DNA of 53,724 nt from Cypionkella sp. (GCA_025458525.1 JALOSF010000006.1:1-53724), one strand, 5' to 3'. Shown: positions 6,880 through 17,069, counted from the stretch's first letter. Made by a program: numbers and translations. The notes: generated from the sequence alone by a model not told the origin.

Positions 6880-9141
6880 TCAGCGTTTTGCGCCCTTTGG
6901 CGGGACAAACCGCTTTGACGTGTCCTTGGCATCGGCGCGTGGCCGTGCCGGGGCATCGCCCTTGCGGGCAAAGGGCTTTTTGCCCTCTGGCCCGGCGGAT
7001 TTGAAACCTGCCGCCTTGGGGGCCGGCTTGCCCTCGCGCTTCACATAGGGGCGCGCGTCATCGCCTTTGGGCGCGTAGGTGCGCTTTTCCGCACGGTCGC
7101 CCTCGGCCTTTGGCTTGTAGCCCGTGCCTTCGGCGGCATGGCTTTTGAACCCTGCCGCACGGGCCGGTTTGTCAGGGCTGCCACCATGCGACTTGAACCC
7201 GGTCGATTTGAACTTTGCACCGCCCTCGGCGCGGGGCGCATAGGGTTTGCGGTCCGCATCGTCACGCTTGGCATAGGGCTTGCGCTCTGCACCATCGCGG
7301 GGCGCATAGGGTTTGCGGTCGCCCTCGTCACGTTTGGCATAGGGCGCGCGCTCGGCCGCGGCGCGCGGCGCATAGGGCTTGCGCTCGGCATCGTCGCGTT
7401 TGGCATAGGGCTTGCGGTCACTGTCGTCACGCGGGGCATAGGGTTTGCGGGCGGGGGCTTCGACAATCGCCTCATCCTCGACCACCCGCGGCGGCTTTGG
7501 CTTATAGGCGGGTCGATCCTCGCGCGGGGCGCGGGGCGCGCGCTCGGGGCGGTCAAGGCTTGGCTCGCCTTCGATCCGCGTCATCATCAGACCGGGTTCA
7601 AGTTCCAGACCAGAGCCGAAGCGCCCGGCCAAAGCCTCGGCGATCTGCACGAAGGTGACATCTTCCTTTACCCGAATGGCGCCGATGCCATCTTTGGAAA
7701 TGCCGGCGCCGTCACAGATCTTCGGCAGGATCCAGCGCGCTTCGGCCCGGCCCGAATGGCCAACCGACAGGCTGAACCAGACCGAAGGTCCGAACTCGCC
7801 ACGCTCCCGCGGGGCCATCGCGGGCGGCGGTGGCAGGCTGTCCGACAACACTTCGGGGGCAGAGCGGCCCTCACGCCACAAGCGGATGAAGGCGGCGGCG
7901 GTTTGTTCGGCGCCAAACCGTTCGATCAAGGTGCCAACCATGGCCGCCTCGTCACCCACGGGTTCCATCAATGCGGGGTGCTCCAGAATGCGCTGGTCAT
8001 CCTTGGCCTGCACTTCCTCGGCGCTTGGCGCCTTGACCCATTCGGCCACGACCTTGGCCCCGGCCAGCAGACGCTGCGCCTTCTTGGCCTCGGCCGGCAC
8101 CACGATCAGCGCCGAGACGCCCTTGTTGCCCGCCCGGCCCGTCCGGCCCGAGCGGTGCAGAAGGGTTTCAGAGTTCGACGGCAGGTCGGCGTGGATCACC
8201 AATTCCAGCCCAGGAAGGTCGATCCCGCGCGCGGCCACATCGGTTGCGATACAGACCCGCGCCCGACCATCGCGCAAGGATTGCAGCGCATGGGTCCGCT
8301 CTTGCTGGCTGAGTTCGCCAGACAGCGCCACAACCTGAAACCCGCGGTTCGTCATCCGGGCCATCAGGTGGTTCACGTTCATCCGCGTCTTGCAGAACAC
8401 GATGGCGGTGGGCGCATCGTAAAACCGCAGCGCGTTGAAAATCGCATGCTCACGGTCACGCGCCGCCACCGACATCGCCCGATACTGGATATCGGCATGC
8501 TGCTTCGTCTCGCCCTTGGCCACGATGCGCAGCGCATCGCGCTGGAAGGTGCGGGCCAGCGTTTCGATTTCCTTCGGCACAGTGGCCGAAAACATCAGGG
8601 TGCGCCGATCCTCGGGCGCGGCGCCAAGGATGAATTCCAGATCTTCGGCAAAGCCCAGATCCAGCATCTCATCGGCCTCGTCCAGCACGATGGCGCGGGC
8701 GAACGACAGGTCCAGCGAGCCACGTTCAATATGGTCGCGCAGGCGCCCCGGCGTGCCGACAACGATATGCGCGCCCCGGTCCAATGCGCGCTTTTCGGTG
8801 CGGTAATCCATGCCGCCCACACAGGATGCGATCTGGGCGCCAGCGACGCCGTAAAGCCAGTCAAGCTCCCGCTTGACCTGCAAGGCCAGTTCCCGCGTGG
8901 GGGCGACGACCAGCGCAATCGGCTTGTCCGCATACAGCAGACGGTCCGACCCGGCCAGGATTTCCGGCGCAATCGCCAGACCAAAGGCCACGGTCTTGCC
9001 CGACCCGGTCTGTGCCGACACCAGAAGGTCACGGCCTTCGACGCCCTCGGCCAGAACAGCCAGTTGCACTGCCGTAAGGGCTTCATAGCCCTTGGCTTCC
9101 AAAGCCTGCGCCAGCGGCGCGGCCAAGTTCATATCGATCAT
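6880..9141 (-). CDS. deaD: DEAD-box ATP-dependent RNA helicase (DeaD/CsdA-type)
   Basis: A protein of about 753 residues. The helicase core carries AQTGSGKT (motif I), PTRELALQV (Ia), DEAD (II), SAT (III), ATDVAARGID (V) and HRSGRTGRAG (VI). It is followed by a DbpA-type RNA-binding domain (around GPSVWFSLSVGHSGRAEAR). The C-terminal 200 residues are low-complexity and strongly basic, including seven 11-residue KPYA[PK]R repeats and several GFKS motifs. Such enzymes unwind RNA in ribosome assembly and mRNA decay, notably in the cold. I chose ATG 9141 (MIDMNLAAPLAQ) because it starts the conserved core; ATG 9168 would add nine residues. A longer upstream reading frame is unlikely to be used. 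Confidence 0.92.
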   Translation of the reverse strand: MIDMNLAAPLAQALEAKGYEALTAVQLAVLAEGVEGRDLLVSAQTGSGKTVAFGLAIAPEILAGSDRLLYADKPIALVVAPTRELALQVKRELDWLYGVAGAQIASCVGGMDYRTEKRALDRGAHIVVGTPGRLRDHIERGSLDLSFARAIVLDEADEMLDLGFAEDLEFILGAAPEDRRTLMFSATVPKEIETLARTFQRDALRIVAKGETKQHADIQYRAMSVAARDREHAIFNALRFYDAPTAIVFCKTRMNVNHLMARMTNRGFQVVALSGELSQQERTHALQSLRDGRARVCIATDVAARGIDLPGLELVIHADLPSNSETLLHRSGRTGRAGNKGVSALIVVPAEAKKAQRLLAGAKVVAEWVKAPSAEEVQAKDDQRILEHPALMEPVGDEAAMVGTLIERFGAEQTAAAFIRLWREGRSAPEVLSDSLPPPPAMAPRERGEFGPSVWFSLSVGHSGRAEARWILPKICDGAGISKDGIGAIRVKEDVTFVQIAEALAGRFGSGLELEPGLMMTRIEGEPSLDRPERAPRAPREDRPAYKPKPPRVVEDEAIVEAPARKPYAPRDDSDRKPYAKRDDAERKPYAPRAAAERAPYAKRDEGDRKPYAPRDGAERKPYAKRDDADRKPYAPRAEGGAKFKSTGFKSHGGSPDKPARAAGFKSHAAEGTGYKPKAEGDRAEKRTYAPKGDDARPYVKREGKPAPKAAGFKSAGPEGKKPFARKGDAPARPRADAKDTSKRFVPPKGAKR
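7216..7446 (-). repeat. Seven 33-bp tandem repeats in the helicase tail
   Basis: Seven in-frame units of 33 bp encode an 11-residue motif of the form KPYAPRDDxDR or KPYAKRDDAER. The sixth residue alternates Pro/Lys along the array. The first Lys codon sits at 7446 and the last at 7248, six steps of exactly 33 bp. The repeat is coding and probably forms a disordered, RNA-binding basic tail; copy number is likely to vary between strains. Confidence 0.85.
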
Positions 9142-9418
9142 TCTTTTTTCCAAAAAGGAGGATGCCATTGCATCCGTGAAGCCCTGTGCGGCGCCTTCTT
9201 TCCCTTTTGGCTGCGGGCCTCCTCGCCCTGCATGCCCCCGGAATCCTCGGGCCGACACCGCGCCATAGCGCAAAGCGGCCCCGATGTATAGCAAAAGCTG
9301 ACCTGACGGCGCGTTTCAATCGGTGGAAGGCGGGGGTCCATTTCCCTGAACCACCGATTTTGCCGTTGTCAGAGCCGCCCCGACGGCCCGACTGTAGCGG
9401 CCATCACGGGGGCGACAG

Positions 9419-10717
9419 ATGACCGAAACCTACGTCAAGAAAGCCACAGCCACTGGTTTCGCGGCCAGCGATCTGTCGGCCGCCGTCAGCGCCATGCTGG
9501 CCGATCTTGAAGCGGGGGGCGAGGATACGGCCCGCCGGATGGCGCAGGATCTTGATGGTTTTTGCGGCGATGTGGTTCTGTCGCCCGAAACCATCGCCGC
9601 CGCTTGCGCACGCGTGCCGCAATCGCTCAAGGACGACATCGCCTATGCGCACGAGAACATTGCCCGTTTTGCCCAGGCCCAGCGCGACAGCATCGGCGAA
9701 ACCGAGGTGGAGCTTCGCCCCGGTCTGACCGCAGGCCAAAGGCTGATCCCGGTTCAGGCAGCCGGCTGCTATGTGCCCGGCGGGCGCTACAGCCATATCG
9801 CCAGCGCCATGATGACAGTCACCACCGCCCGTATCGCGGGTGTGGGGCATATCGCCGCCGTCTCGCCGCCCCGCGCCGATGCACCGGCCGGCATCCCCGA
9901 TGCCATTCTTTACACGCTGCACCGGTGCGGCGCCGACCGCATCCTTGCGCTGGGCGGAATACAGGGCATCGCCGCAATGGCCTTTGGCCTGTTTGGCCTG
10001 CCGCGCGCCGATATCCTTGTCGGCCCCGGCAACCAGTATGTGGCCGAAGCAAAGCGCCTGCTTTATGGCCGCGTCGGGATTGATATGGTCGCCGGTCCGA
10101 CCGATTCCCTTGTCGTGGCCGATGCGACAGCCGATGCGCTGACCGTGGCCTGGGATCTGATCGGTCAGGCCGAACATGGCGCCAACTCCCCCGTTTGGCT
10201 TGTCACCGACTGCCCCGCGCTTGCCGCAGAGGTCGCGCGCCTTGCCCCCCTGTGCGCCGCCGACCTGCCGCAACCCAACCGCGCCGCTGCCGAGGCCGCG
10301 TGGTCCGCCTTGGGTGAAATCATCCTTTGCCCCAACCGCGAAGTGATGGCCCAACAGGCCGACCGGATCGCGCCCGAACATCTGCATGTGCAGGCCGCCG
10401 ATCTTGACTGGTGGCGCGGGCGTCTGACCGCCTATGGCTCGCTGTTTCTTGGGGCAGACTCCACCGTGGCTTTTGGCGACAAGGCCGCAGGCACCAACCA
10501 TGTCCTGCCCACCTCGGGCGCGGCACGCTATACCGGGGGCCTGTCCGTCCACAAGTTTCTGAAAACCGTCACCTGGCAGCGCGTCACCGCCGAAGCCCTG
10601 CCGCACCTCGCCGCCGTCACCGCCCGCATCAGCCGGTTCGAGGGGATGGAAGGCCACGCCCGCACCGCAGATATCCGCTTGCAGAAGCTGGCGGAGCTTC
10701 GCAATCCTGCGGATTGA
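9419..10717 (+). CDS. hpsN: Histidinol-dehydrogenase family, probable sulfopropanediol 3-dehydrogenase
   Basis: A 432-residue HisD-family protein. It has the expected [16 protein letters not shown] segment, [15 protein letters not shown], the AGPTDS loop, QAEHG and the PEHLHV metal/substrate region. Its N-terminus (TETYVKKAT) and [19 protein letters not shown] resemble HpsN of Ruegeria, which oxidises (R)-2,3-dihydroxypropane-1-sulfonate to sulfolactate with NAD, rather than biosynthetic HisD. The next gene is a cysteate sulfo-lyase, which supports C3-sulfonate use. No his genes are near. The family assignment is certain; the HpsN substrate is an inference from similarity and context. Confidence 0.7.
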   Translation: MTETYVKKATATGFAASDLSAAVSAMLADLEAGGEDTARRMAQDLDGFCGDVVLSPETIAAACARVPQSLKDDIAYAHENIARFAQAQRDSIGETEVELRPGLTAGQRLIPVQAAGCYVPGGRYSHIASAMMTVTTARIAGVGHIAAVSPPRADAPAGIPDAILYTLHRCGADRILALGGIQGIAAMAFGLFGLPRADILVGPGNQYVAEAKRLLYGRVGIDMVAGPTDSLVVADATADALTVAWDLIGQAEHGANSPVWLVTDCPALAAEVARLAPLCAADLPQPNRAAAEAAWSALGEIILCPNREVMAQQADRIAPEHLHVQAADLDWWRGRLTAYGSLFLGADSTVAFGDKAAGTNHVLPTSGAARYTGGLSVHKFLKTVTWQRVTAEALPHLAAVTARISRFEGMEGHARTADIRLQKLAELRNPAD

Positions 10718-10787
10718 CCCTGCTGGTCTGACCCCGGTTCTGCCAAGCTGGGGGCCTTGTGTCTTTGTTCCAACGAAAGCTGTCAAC

Positions 10788-11789
10788 ATGCACCTGTCCC
10801 GTTTCCCCCGCATCCGGCTTGGCCATCTGCCCACGCCGCTGGAACCGATGCCGCGCCTGTCGGCGCTGCTCGGCGGGCCAGAGTTGTGGATCAAGCGCGA
10901 CGATTGCACGGGCCTTTCGACGGGCGGCAACAAGACCCGCAAGCTGGAATTCCTGATGGCCGAAGCGTTGGAACAGGGCGCCGACATGGTGCTGACCCAA
11001 GGCGCCACGCAGTCCAATCATGCCCGCCAAACCGCGGCGGCCGCGGCGAAGCTGGGCCTTGCCTGCCATATCATCCTGGAAGACCGCACCGGCTATAACG
11101 AACCCAACTACCGCATGAACGGCAATGTGTTGCTGGATGTGCTGCACGGGGCCACCATCGAACACCGGGGGCCGGGCCTTGACATGCAGGCCGAACTGCT
11201 GGCCGTGACCGAAGGGTTTCGTGCCCGGGGGCGCAAACCCTATGCCATTCCGGGCGGCGGATCGAACCCGACGGGCGCGCTGGGTTATGTCAACTGCGCG
11301 CTGGAACTCCTGGGCCAGATGGTCGATCGCGGCCTGAGCTTTGATCATATGGTCACTGCCACCGGGTCGGCGGGCACCCATGCCGGGCTGATCGTCGGGC
11401 TGAAGGCGTTGAATGCCCAGCTGCCGCTGCTGGGCATCGGCGTGCGCGCCCCGCGCGACAAGCAGGAAGAAAACGTCTTCAGGCTGGCACAGGCGACCGA
11501 GGAAAAGCTGGGCACGGCGGGTCTGGTGACGCGCAGGGATGTGGTCGCCAATTGCGATTACATCGGCGAGGGTTACGGCATCCCGGCCGACAGCACGCTG
11601 GAGGCTATCGACCTTTTTGCCAAGCAGGAGGGCATCCTGCTTGACCCGGTTTATTCCGGCAAGGGCGCGGCCGGGCTGATCGACCTGATCCGCAAGGGCC
11701 ATTTCACAAAGGGTCAGCGGGTGGTGTTCCTGCATACGGGCGGTGCCATCGGCCTGACCGGATATACCCACGTGCTGCCCCGGGCATGA
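10788..11789 (+). CDS. cuyA: L-cysteate sulfo-lyase (PLP-dependent)
   Basis: A 333-residue fold-type II PLP enzyme of the ACC deaminase/D-cysteine desulfhydrase family. The PLP lysine is Lys49 in [12 protein letters not shown], with [14 protein letters not shown] as the phosphate-adjacent segment. The sequence is very close to what I recall of CuyA from Ruegeria (Silicibacter) pomeroyi, which splits L-cysteate into pyruvate, sulfite and ammonium. It sits 70 bp after the HpsN-like gene and overlaps the racemase gene by ATGA. D-cysteine desulfhydrase is the main alternative, but the context favours cysteate. Confidence 0.8.
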   Translation: MHLSRFPRIRLGHLPTPLEPMPRLSALLGGPELWIKRDDCTGLSTGGNKTRKLEFLMAEALEQGADMVLTQGATQSNHARQTAAAAAKLGLACHIILEDRTGYNEPNYRMNGNVLLDVLHGATIEHRGPGLDMQAELLAVTEGFRARGRKPYAIPGGGSNPTGALGYVNCALELLGQMVDRGLSFDHMVTATGSAGTHAGLIVGLKALNAQLPLLGIGVRAPRDKQEENVFRLAQATEEKLGTAGLVTRRDVVANCDYIGEGYGIPADSTLEAIDLFAKQEGILLDPVYSGKGAAGLIDLIRKGHFTKGQRVVFLHTGGAIGLTGYTHVLPRA

Positions 11790-12448
11790 GGACGGTCGGC
11801 ATCCTTGGCGGCATGGGGCCAGAGGCCACCGTGCTGTTGATGCAGCGGGTGCTGCGGGCCGTGCCGGCCAGCGATGATGCCGGGCACGTGCCGTTGATCG
11901 TTCATCAGAATCCGGCCGTGCCCAGCCGGATTGCGCGGCTGATCGAAGGCCGGGGCGCCGACCCGGCGCCGGTGCTGGCCGCCATGGCGCGCAGTCTTGA
12001 AACCGCCGGAGCAGAGGCTTTGGCAATGCCGTGCAATACCGCCCATGCCTATGCGCCGCAGATCATCGCTGCCACCTCTGTGCCATTTCTCGACATGCGC
12101 GCCGCCACGGTTGCAACCCTGCCCAAGGGGCACATCGCAATGCTGGCCTCGCCCGCCGTTCGGCTGACCGGGGTGTTCGACGAAGCGTTCAGTCAGGCCG
12201 GATCGACACCTGTCTGGCCCAAGGATGAGGGTCCGGTCTTGGCCCTGATCCGGCGGGTCAAGGCGGGCAAGATTGACGATGACGCGCTGACCGACATGGC
12301 CAGGCTGGCGGCAGACCTGTCAGGCCAGGCCGACCATCTGTTGATCGCCTGCACGGAATTGTCGCTTCTGACCGATGCGATCACACACCCCTTTGTCGAC
12401 AGTCTTGACTGTCTGGTGGCGAGTATCGTGTCTTTTGCGCAAGGTTAG
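11786..12448 (+). CDS. Aspartate/glutamate racemase family protein, possible cysteate racemase
   Basis: A 220-residue member of the cofactor-independent Asp/Glu racemase family. The two catalytic cysteines are present: Cys83 in AMPCNTAH and Cys189 in LLIACTEL, with GGMGPEAT at the N-terminus. Its ATG overlaps the cuyA stop (ATGA), so the two proteins are made together. Since cysteate is a structural analogue of aspartate, the enzyme may interconvert D- and L-cysteate to feed CuyA. This role is inferred; aspartate racemase is the alternative. Three bases separate its stop from the convergent LysR gene. Confidence 0.78.
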   Translation: MRTVGILGGMGPEATVLLMQRVLRAVPASDDAGHVPLIVHQNPAVPSRIARLIEGRGADPAPVLAAMARSLETAGAEALAMPCNTAHAYAPQIIAATSVPFLDMRAATVATLPKGHIAMLASPAVRLTGVFDEAFSQAGSTPVWPKDEGPVLALIRRVKAGKIDDDALTDMARLAADLSGQADHLLIACTELSLLTDAITHPFVDSLDCLVASIVSFAQG

Positions 12449-12451
12449 AGC

Positions 12452-13432
12452 CTATTCGTCGTCCTGTTCGACGTGGATCGCACCGGCAAGCGCCGGCGCC
12501 AGCCCGTCAAATCGCGGAACCAGACGTGACCGGATCAGCGCCCGGCATTCGCGCGCAAGCTCGTCAGGCAGATGCCCAAGCTCCTGTTGGCGCGCGATCA
12601 GGTAAACGCGCCGCACATCGCCCGCAAATGGCAGGGGCATCACCTCCAGCTCTGGCCAGAACCGTTCGGCATCCATCAGATTGAGCGGGGTGGTGATGGC
12701 CCAGCCTCCGGTCTGGACCACCATGGCCAGGACAGAGCGTGTCGCCTCCAGCGCAAAGCGCCGATCCGGGCGAAAGCGCACGCGCGCAAGATGTCGGGAA
12801 ATGCGCTGCCCGATCGGCAGGCTTTCGGAATACTGAACAAAGGGCAAACGATCGAGTGCCGCCCGCACATCGCCACGGATCGCGCCCTTGGCCCCGACCA
12901 GCACAAAGGGTTCACGCAACAAGGGCAGACAGCGGAACGCCGACAGATCGGGCGGCACCATGGCCGAAACGCCGATGTCAGCTTCGCGCGCGACAAGCCG
13001 GTCGATCACATGATCGGAACGCCCCGAAAACGCATGGACAAAGCACCGCGACATCCGCGCCTGCAATTTCGACACAAGAACAGGTGTCAAGGAGGCATCA
13101 AGATCATCGATGATGGCAAGGTTCAGTTGCGGCAGACTGGCAAGGCTGATTTCGGCAAGGTCTGCCTGCGCCTCGCTCAGCGCCGCAAGCAGCTTGTGTG
13201 CATGAAGGCGCAGGGCTTGGCCCGCGGGCGTCAGCGTGACAGGTTTGGCCTTGCGGTCAAACAGGCGCGCGCCCACCGCTGCCTCAAGTGCCGTGATATG
13301 CTGGCTGACCCCCGAGGCAGAGCCTCCGATGCGTTGGGCCGCACCGATCACCGAGCCCGTTTCCTCAAGCGCGACAAAAACCTTCAGCCCGCGCAGGGTC
13401 AGTTCCGGCGGGGCTTTCGCGTCACCTGTCAT
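12452..13432 (-). CDS. LysR-family transcriptional regulator
   Basis: A 326-residue LysR-type regulator. The N-terminal winged helix contains LRGLKVFVALEETGSVIGAA and ASGVSQHITALEAAVGARLF, followed by a substrate-binding-like effector domain. Its ATG overlaps the stop of the prolyl iminopeptidase gene (TGATG), so it is translated behind that enzyme on the minus strand. It is convergent to the hpsN-cuyA cluster, so whether it controls sulfonate genes is open. Regulators of cysteate genes are known in the family, but the arrangement here does not show it. Confidence 0.88.
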   Translation of the reverse strand: MTGDAKAPPELTLRGLKVFVALEETGSVIGAAQRIGGSASGVSQHITALEAAVGARLFDRKAKPVTLTPAGQALRLHAHKLLAALSEAQADLAEISLASLPQLNLAIIDDLDASLTPVLVSKLQARMSRCFVHAFSGRSDHVIDRLVAREADIGVSAMVPPDLSAFRCLPLLREPFVLVGAKGAIRGDVRAALDRLPFVQYSESLPIGQRISRHLARVRFRPDRRFALEATRSVLAMVVQTGGWAITTPLNLMDAERFWPELEVMPLPFAGDVRRVYLIARQQELGHLPDELARECRALIRSRLVPRFDGLAPALAGAIHVEQDDE

Positions 13433-14403
13433 CAGGGGCGCAGACTATCCATCACCCGGACAAGGCCGGCGGATATGCCAGGCTCCGACAAGGCATGGCC
13501 CGCCAGTGGCACCATGTTCAGATGGCAATGATCCCAGCCTTCGGCCAGCTTCCATGCGGCGGCGGGTGGGCAGATCATGTCATAGCGGCCCTGAATGATA
13601 TGGGCCGGCAGATGGGTGATGCGGTGCTTTTCCCGCAAGATCCAACCGTCCTGTTCCAGAAATCCGCCGTTCTGGAAATAGTGATTCTCCAGCCGCGAAA
13701 AGGCGCGGGCATATTCTCCCGGGCTTTCGCCAACGGGGCCGTCATGATGCACCGAAGCCAGGGCGTTTTCCCAATTGGCCCAATAGCGGCCAAAACGGGT
13801 TTCTTCCATCAGGTTGCCGGAAAACAGGCGCCGATGGTAGGCGGCGATCAGGTTGTTGCGTTCTTGCGCCGGAATCGGAGAGACGAACCGCGCCCAGAGT
13901 TCGGGAAAGAACGCCCCGGCCCCGCCGCCATAGAACCAGTCCAGTTCGGACTGGGTCATCAAAAAGACCCCACGCAGCACCAGATGCAGAACCCGCGCGG
14001 GATGGCTGATGGCATAGATCAGCGCAAGCGTGGCGCCCCAACTGCCGCCGAACAGGATGAACCGCTCAATCCCCAGCGATTTCCGGATCACCTCGATGTC
14101 GCGCACAAGGTGCCAGGTGGTGTTGTCTGTCACCGCGGCATGGGGGCGGGACCGGCCGCATCCCCGTTGATCGAACAGCACAACGCGATAGACCGCCGGG
14201 TCGAAATACCGGCGCATCGCGGGCGAACACCCGCCCCCCGGGCCACCGTGCAGGACAATCACCGGAATACCATCCGGGCGGCCGCATTGTTCGACGTAAA
14301 TCTTGTGACCATCGCCCATGTCGATCACGCGCTGATCGAACGGATCGACGGGCGGGTAAAGATATTCGACTGCGCGCTTTTGGCCTGATCTCTGATCCAT
14401 CAT
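13432..14403 (-). CDS. pip: Prolyl iminopeptidase
   Basis: A 323-residue alpha/beta hydrolase of peptidase family S33, the normal length. HGGPGGG forms the oxyanion region, GGSWGATLAL carries the nucleophilic Ser, and the Asp and His lie in GRYDMICP and GHALSEPG. It removes N-terminal proline from peptides in the cytoplasm. The start is ATG 14403 or the adjacent ATG 14400. The open frame continues far upstream through the antisense of ubiG, but that extension is not coding. It diverges from ubiG across 57 bp and is coupled to the downstream lysR gene. Confidence 0.92.
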   Translation of the reverse strand: MMDQRSGQKRAVEYLYPPVDPFDQRVIDMGDGHKIYVEQCGRPDGIPVIVLHGGPGGGCSPAMRRYFDPAVYRVVLFDQRGCGRSRPHAAVTDNTTWHLVRDIEVIRKSLGIERFILFGGSWGATLALIYAISHPARVLHLVLRGVFLMTQSELDWFYGGGAGAFFPELWARFVSPIPAQERNNLIAAYHRRLFSGNLMEETRFGRYWANWENALASVHHDGPVGESPGEYARAFSRLENHYFQNGGFLEQDGWILREKHRITHLPAHIIQGRYDMICPPAAAWKLAEGWDHCHLNMVPLAGHALSEPGISAGLVRVMDSLRP

Positions 14404-14460
14404 AGCTCTATATAACGCCGAAGACGCCCGCATCCAAAGGGCAATCGAAAGGGAAATGTG

Positions 14461-15201
14461 ATGGAAAGCCAAACAACCGTCGATCCGGCAGAAGTGGCGA
14501 AGTTCGAGGCGATGGCGGCCGAGTGGTGGAACCCGAATGGCAAGTTCAAACCGCTGCACATGCTTAACCCGTGCCGGCTGGATTACATCACCGCCCAGAT
14601 CGCGGCCGAATTTGACCGCGACCTGACCAAGCCGTTGCCGTTCAAGGGATTGCGCCTGCTGGATATCGGCTGCGGCGGCGGGCTGTTGGCAGAGCCGATG
14701 GCACGGCTTGGCGCCGATGTGGTCGGGGCCGATGCCGCGCCGCGCAACATTCCGGTGGCGCAGCTTCATGCCGCGCAATCTGGCCTGTCGATCGATTATC
14801 GCCATACCACCGCCGAAGACCTTGCCGCCGCGGGCGAACAGTTTGACGTCGTGCTGAACATGGAGGTGGTCGAACATGTGGCAGACCCGCTTGCCTATCT
14901 GACCGCGTGTCAGACCCTGCTGGTGCCTGGGGGGTTGATGATCTGTTCCACGTTGAACCGCAATCCGAAGTCGTATCTGATGGCCATCATCGGGGCCGAA
15001 CATGTGATGCGCTGGCTGCCAAAGGGCACGCATGACTGGAAAAAATTCATCACACCGGACGAGTTGTTTGATCTGATCAAACAGGCCCGGCTGGAGCCGG
15101 TCGACAGAAAGGGGATGGTGTTCAATCCACTGACCTGGACGTGGAGCCTGTCGGCCCGTGACCTGAGTGTGAATTACGTCACCGCCAGCGTGAAAAGATA
15201 A
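14461..15201 (+). CDS. ubiG: Ubiquinone biosynthesis O-methyltransferase
   Basis: A 246-residue SAM-dependent methyltransferase with the AdoMet motif [20 protein letters not shown] and the UbiG-typical start ([19 protein letters not shown]) and end ([14 protein letters not shown]). It performs both O-methylations in coenzyme Q synthesis. GAAAGGGA precedes ATG 14461; a GTG one codon earlier is possible. After the stop there is an 8-bp GC stem (15203-15210 with 15230-15237) without a clear T tract, a weak terminator candidate. Confidence 0.95.
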   Translation: MESQTTVDPAEVAKFEAMAAEWWNPNGKFKPLHMLNPCRLDYITAQIAAEFDRDLTKPLPFKGLRLLDIGCGGGLLAEPMARLGADVVGADAAPRNIPVAQLHAAQSGLSIDYRHTTAEDLAAAGEQFDVVLNMEVVEHVADPLAYLTACQTLLVPGGLMICSTLNRNPKSYLMAIIGAEHVMRWLPKGTHDWKKFITPDELFDLIKQARLEPVDRKGMVFNPLTWTWSLSARDLSVNYVTASVKR

Positions 15202-15320
15202 GGCGGCCTGGCACGCGCGGGCCACACAGCAGGCCGCGGTTTGGGCGATCTTTACAATTGACGTGCAAAACTCGGTCCGGGCAGGAATACTTCGCTGCGT
15301 AAGACCAAGGGGCCTTTGTC

Positions 15321-17069
15321 ATGACCTTCCAGTTGGCCGGCGCAGATCAGACGGCTGCGGGCAGCGCAGAATTGGCCAAGGCACAGCGCGAAACGCGCGG
15401 CCTGTTTTGGGCCGCGGTGGTGTTCAGCGTGTTTGTGAACCTGCTGATGCTGACTGGCCCGCTTTACATGCTTCAGGTGTATGACCGCGTGCTTGCCAGC
15501 GGGTCAGAGCCGACGCTGGTTGCCCTGTCTGTTCTGGTTCTGTTCCTGTTTCTTGCCATGGCGCTGCTGGATCATGCGCGGTCACGCTTGCTTGCCCGTA
15601 TCGGGGCGCGGCTTCAGGCTCGGCTGGACCGGCGCGTGTTCGAGGCGGCGCTTGCACGGGCAAGCGTTGCTCCGAATGATCCGCTTGCCGGGTCTGCGCA
15701 ACGCGATCTGGAGGCGATGCAGCGGTTCTGGACCTCACCGATTGCGACGGCCCTGCTTGATCTGCCTTGGACGCCGCTGTTTCTATGCGCGATTTTCATC
15801 TTTCACCCGCTGCTGGGCTGGATGGCGGTTGCCGGGGGGCTTGTGCTTGTGCTGCTGGCCATCGCGAACCAGAACCTTGGAAAAGGCCCCATTCTTCGCG
15901 CAACTGCCGCGGCAGTAACTGCGGAACGCATGGCCGACCGCCTGAAATCCGAGGCAGAGCTGTTGCGCGCCCTGGGCATGATCGATTCGGCGTTTCGCCG
16001 CTGGACCGCCGCACGCATGCAGGCGCTGACCAGTGGCATTGATGCGGCCGATCTGGGCGGTCGTTTCACCAGCGCCACGCGCAGCCTGCGTATGCTGTTG
16101 CAATCGGCCATCCTTGGGCTGGGGGCTTGGCTTGTGTTGCAAGACCAGCTGACCGCCGGGGCCATGATCGCCGCATCGATCGTCATGGGGCGCGCGCTTG
16201 CGCCGATTGAACAGGCCATCGGGCAATGGGGTGTGCTGATCCGCGCCCGCGAAGGCCGGGATCACCTGTCCCGCCTGCTGACCGCGCAACAGCCCGCCCC
16301 ACGCCTGACCGCACTTCCAAGGCCACGCGGGCTGCTTGACGTCGAAGGCCTGTCGCTGGTTCTGCCGGGCAGCCCATCCCCTGTGCTGCGCGGGATCAGC
16401 TTTCGGGTAGAGCCGGGCCAGGCGCTTGGCATCATCGGACCCTCCGGCGCGGGGAAATCGACGCTGGGGCGGGCCATCGTGGGTGCGCTGCGCCCGACCG
16501 GCGGCAAGATCCGGCTGGATGGTGCGGAACTGGGCCAGTATGAGCCCGACAGTCTGGGCAGCTACATCGGCTATCTGCCGCAAAGCGTGTCTTTGTTCGA
16601 TGCCACCGTCGCCGAAAACATTGCACGACTGGCGCCCGAACCGGAGGCCGACAAGATCATGGCTGCCGCGCAGATGGCCGCCGCACATGAGATGATCGTG
16701 AAATTGCCAAAGGGCTATGACACGCCGTTGACGGCGATTGGCAGCCAGCTGTCTGGCGGACAGGTGCAACGCCTTGGCCTCGCCCGGGCGCTTTACGGCA
16801 ATCCAGTCCTGCTTGTGCTGGACGAACCGAACTCGAACCTCGACAACGACGGGTCTGTGGCGCTCAACACCGCGATCCGGCAGATCAAGGCCGCGGGGGG
16901 CAGCGTGATCGTGATTGCGCACCGTCCGGCGGCCATTCAGGAATGCGATCTTCTGCTTGTGCTTGAGGAGGGGCAGCGCCGCGCCTTTGGCCCGCGGGAT
17001 GAGGTGTTGCGCGGCATGGTCAAGAACCACACCGAACTGGTGCGCAAAAGCCCGGGAGGGGTGTCGTGA
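15321..17069 (+). CDS. Type I secretion ABC permease/ATPase (PrtD-like)
   Basis: A 582-residue half-transporter. The N-terminal half has membrane segments (for example around residues 30-50 and 60-80). The ATPase domain carries GPSGAGKST, the signature LSGGQVQRLGLARAL, Walker B LLVLDEPNSN and the H-loop IAHRP. There is no N-terminal peptidase or C39-like domain, so it belongs to the PrtD group that exports proteins with C-terminal signals. The next gene, a HlyD-type fusion protein, overlaps it by 4 bp. No outer-membrane TolC partner or cargo gene is adjacent. Confidence 0.9.
   Translation: MTFQLAGADQTAAGSAELAKAQRETRGLFWAAVVFSVFVNLLMLTGPLYMLQVYDRVLASGSEPTLVALSVLVLFLFLAMALLDHARSRLLARIGARLQARLDRRVFEAALARASVAPNDPLAGSAQRDLEAMQRFWTSPIATALLDLPWTPLFLCAIFIFHPLLGWMAVAGGLVLVLLAIANQNLGKGPILRATAAAVTAERMADRLKSEAELLRALGMIDSAFRRWTAARMQALTSGIDAADLGGRFTSATRSLRMLLQSAILGLGAWLVLQDQLTAGAMIAASIVMGRALAPIEQAIGQWGVLIRAREGRDHLSRLLTAQQPAPRLTALPRPRGLLDVEGLSLVLPGSPSPVLRGISFRVEPGQALGIIGPSGAGKSTLGRAIVGALRPTGGKIRLDGAELGQYEPDSLGSYIGYLPQSVSLFDATVAENIARLAPEPEADKIMAAAQMAAAHEMIVKLPKGYDTPLTAIGSQLSGGQVQRLGLARALYGNPVLLVLDEPNSNLDNDGSVALNTAIRQIKAAGGSVIVIAHRPAAIQECDLLLVLEEGQRRAFGPRDEVLRGMVKNHTELVRKSPGGVS

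Noticed and set aside
7216..7446. Evenly spaced 33-bp repeats looking like a CRISPR array
   Set aside because: There are no unique spacers. The repeats are contiguous, in frame and encode KPYA motifs within the helicase.
7138..9291. A 717-residue plus-strand frame opposite the helicase
   Set aside because: It mirrors the high-GC codon bias of the real helicase gene; its protein has no domain pattern, no signal or ribosome site.
9142..9418. Possible small gene or RNA in the 277-bp gap between deaD and hpsN
   Set aside because: I see short frames but no ribosome site, hairpin terminator or conserved-looking peptide; it most likely holds divergent promoters.
9419..10717. Histidine biosynthesis gene hisD
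   Set aside because: Family is right, but no other his gene is near and the sequence and cuyA neighbour point to a sulfonate dehydrogenase. It remains the fallback annotation.
13432..15225. A 597-residue reading frame suggesting a fusion ahead of prolyl iminopeptidase
   Set aside because: The extra N-terminal part is the antisense of ubiG and has no recognisable domain. The S33 peptidase is complete from 14403.
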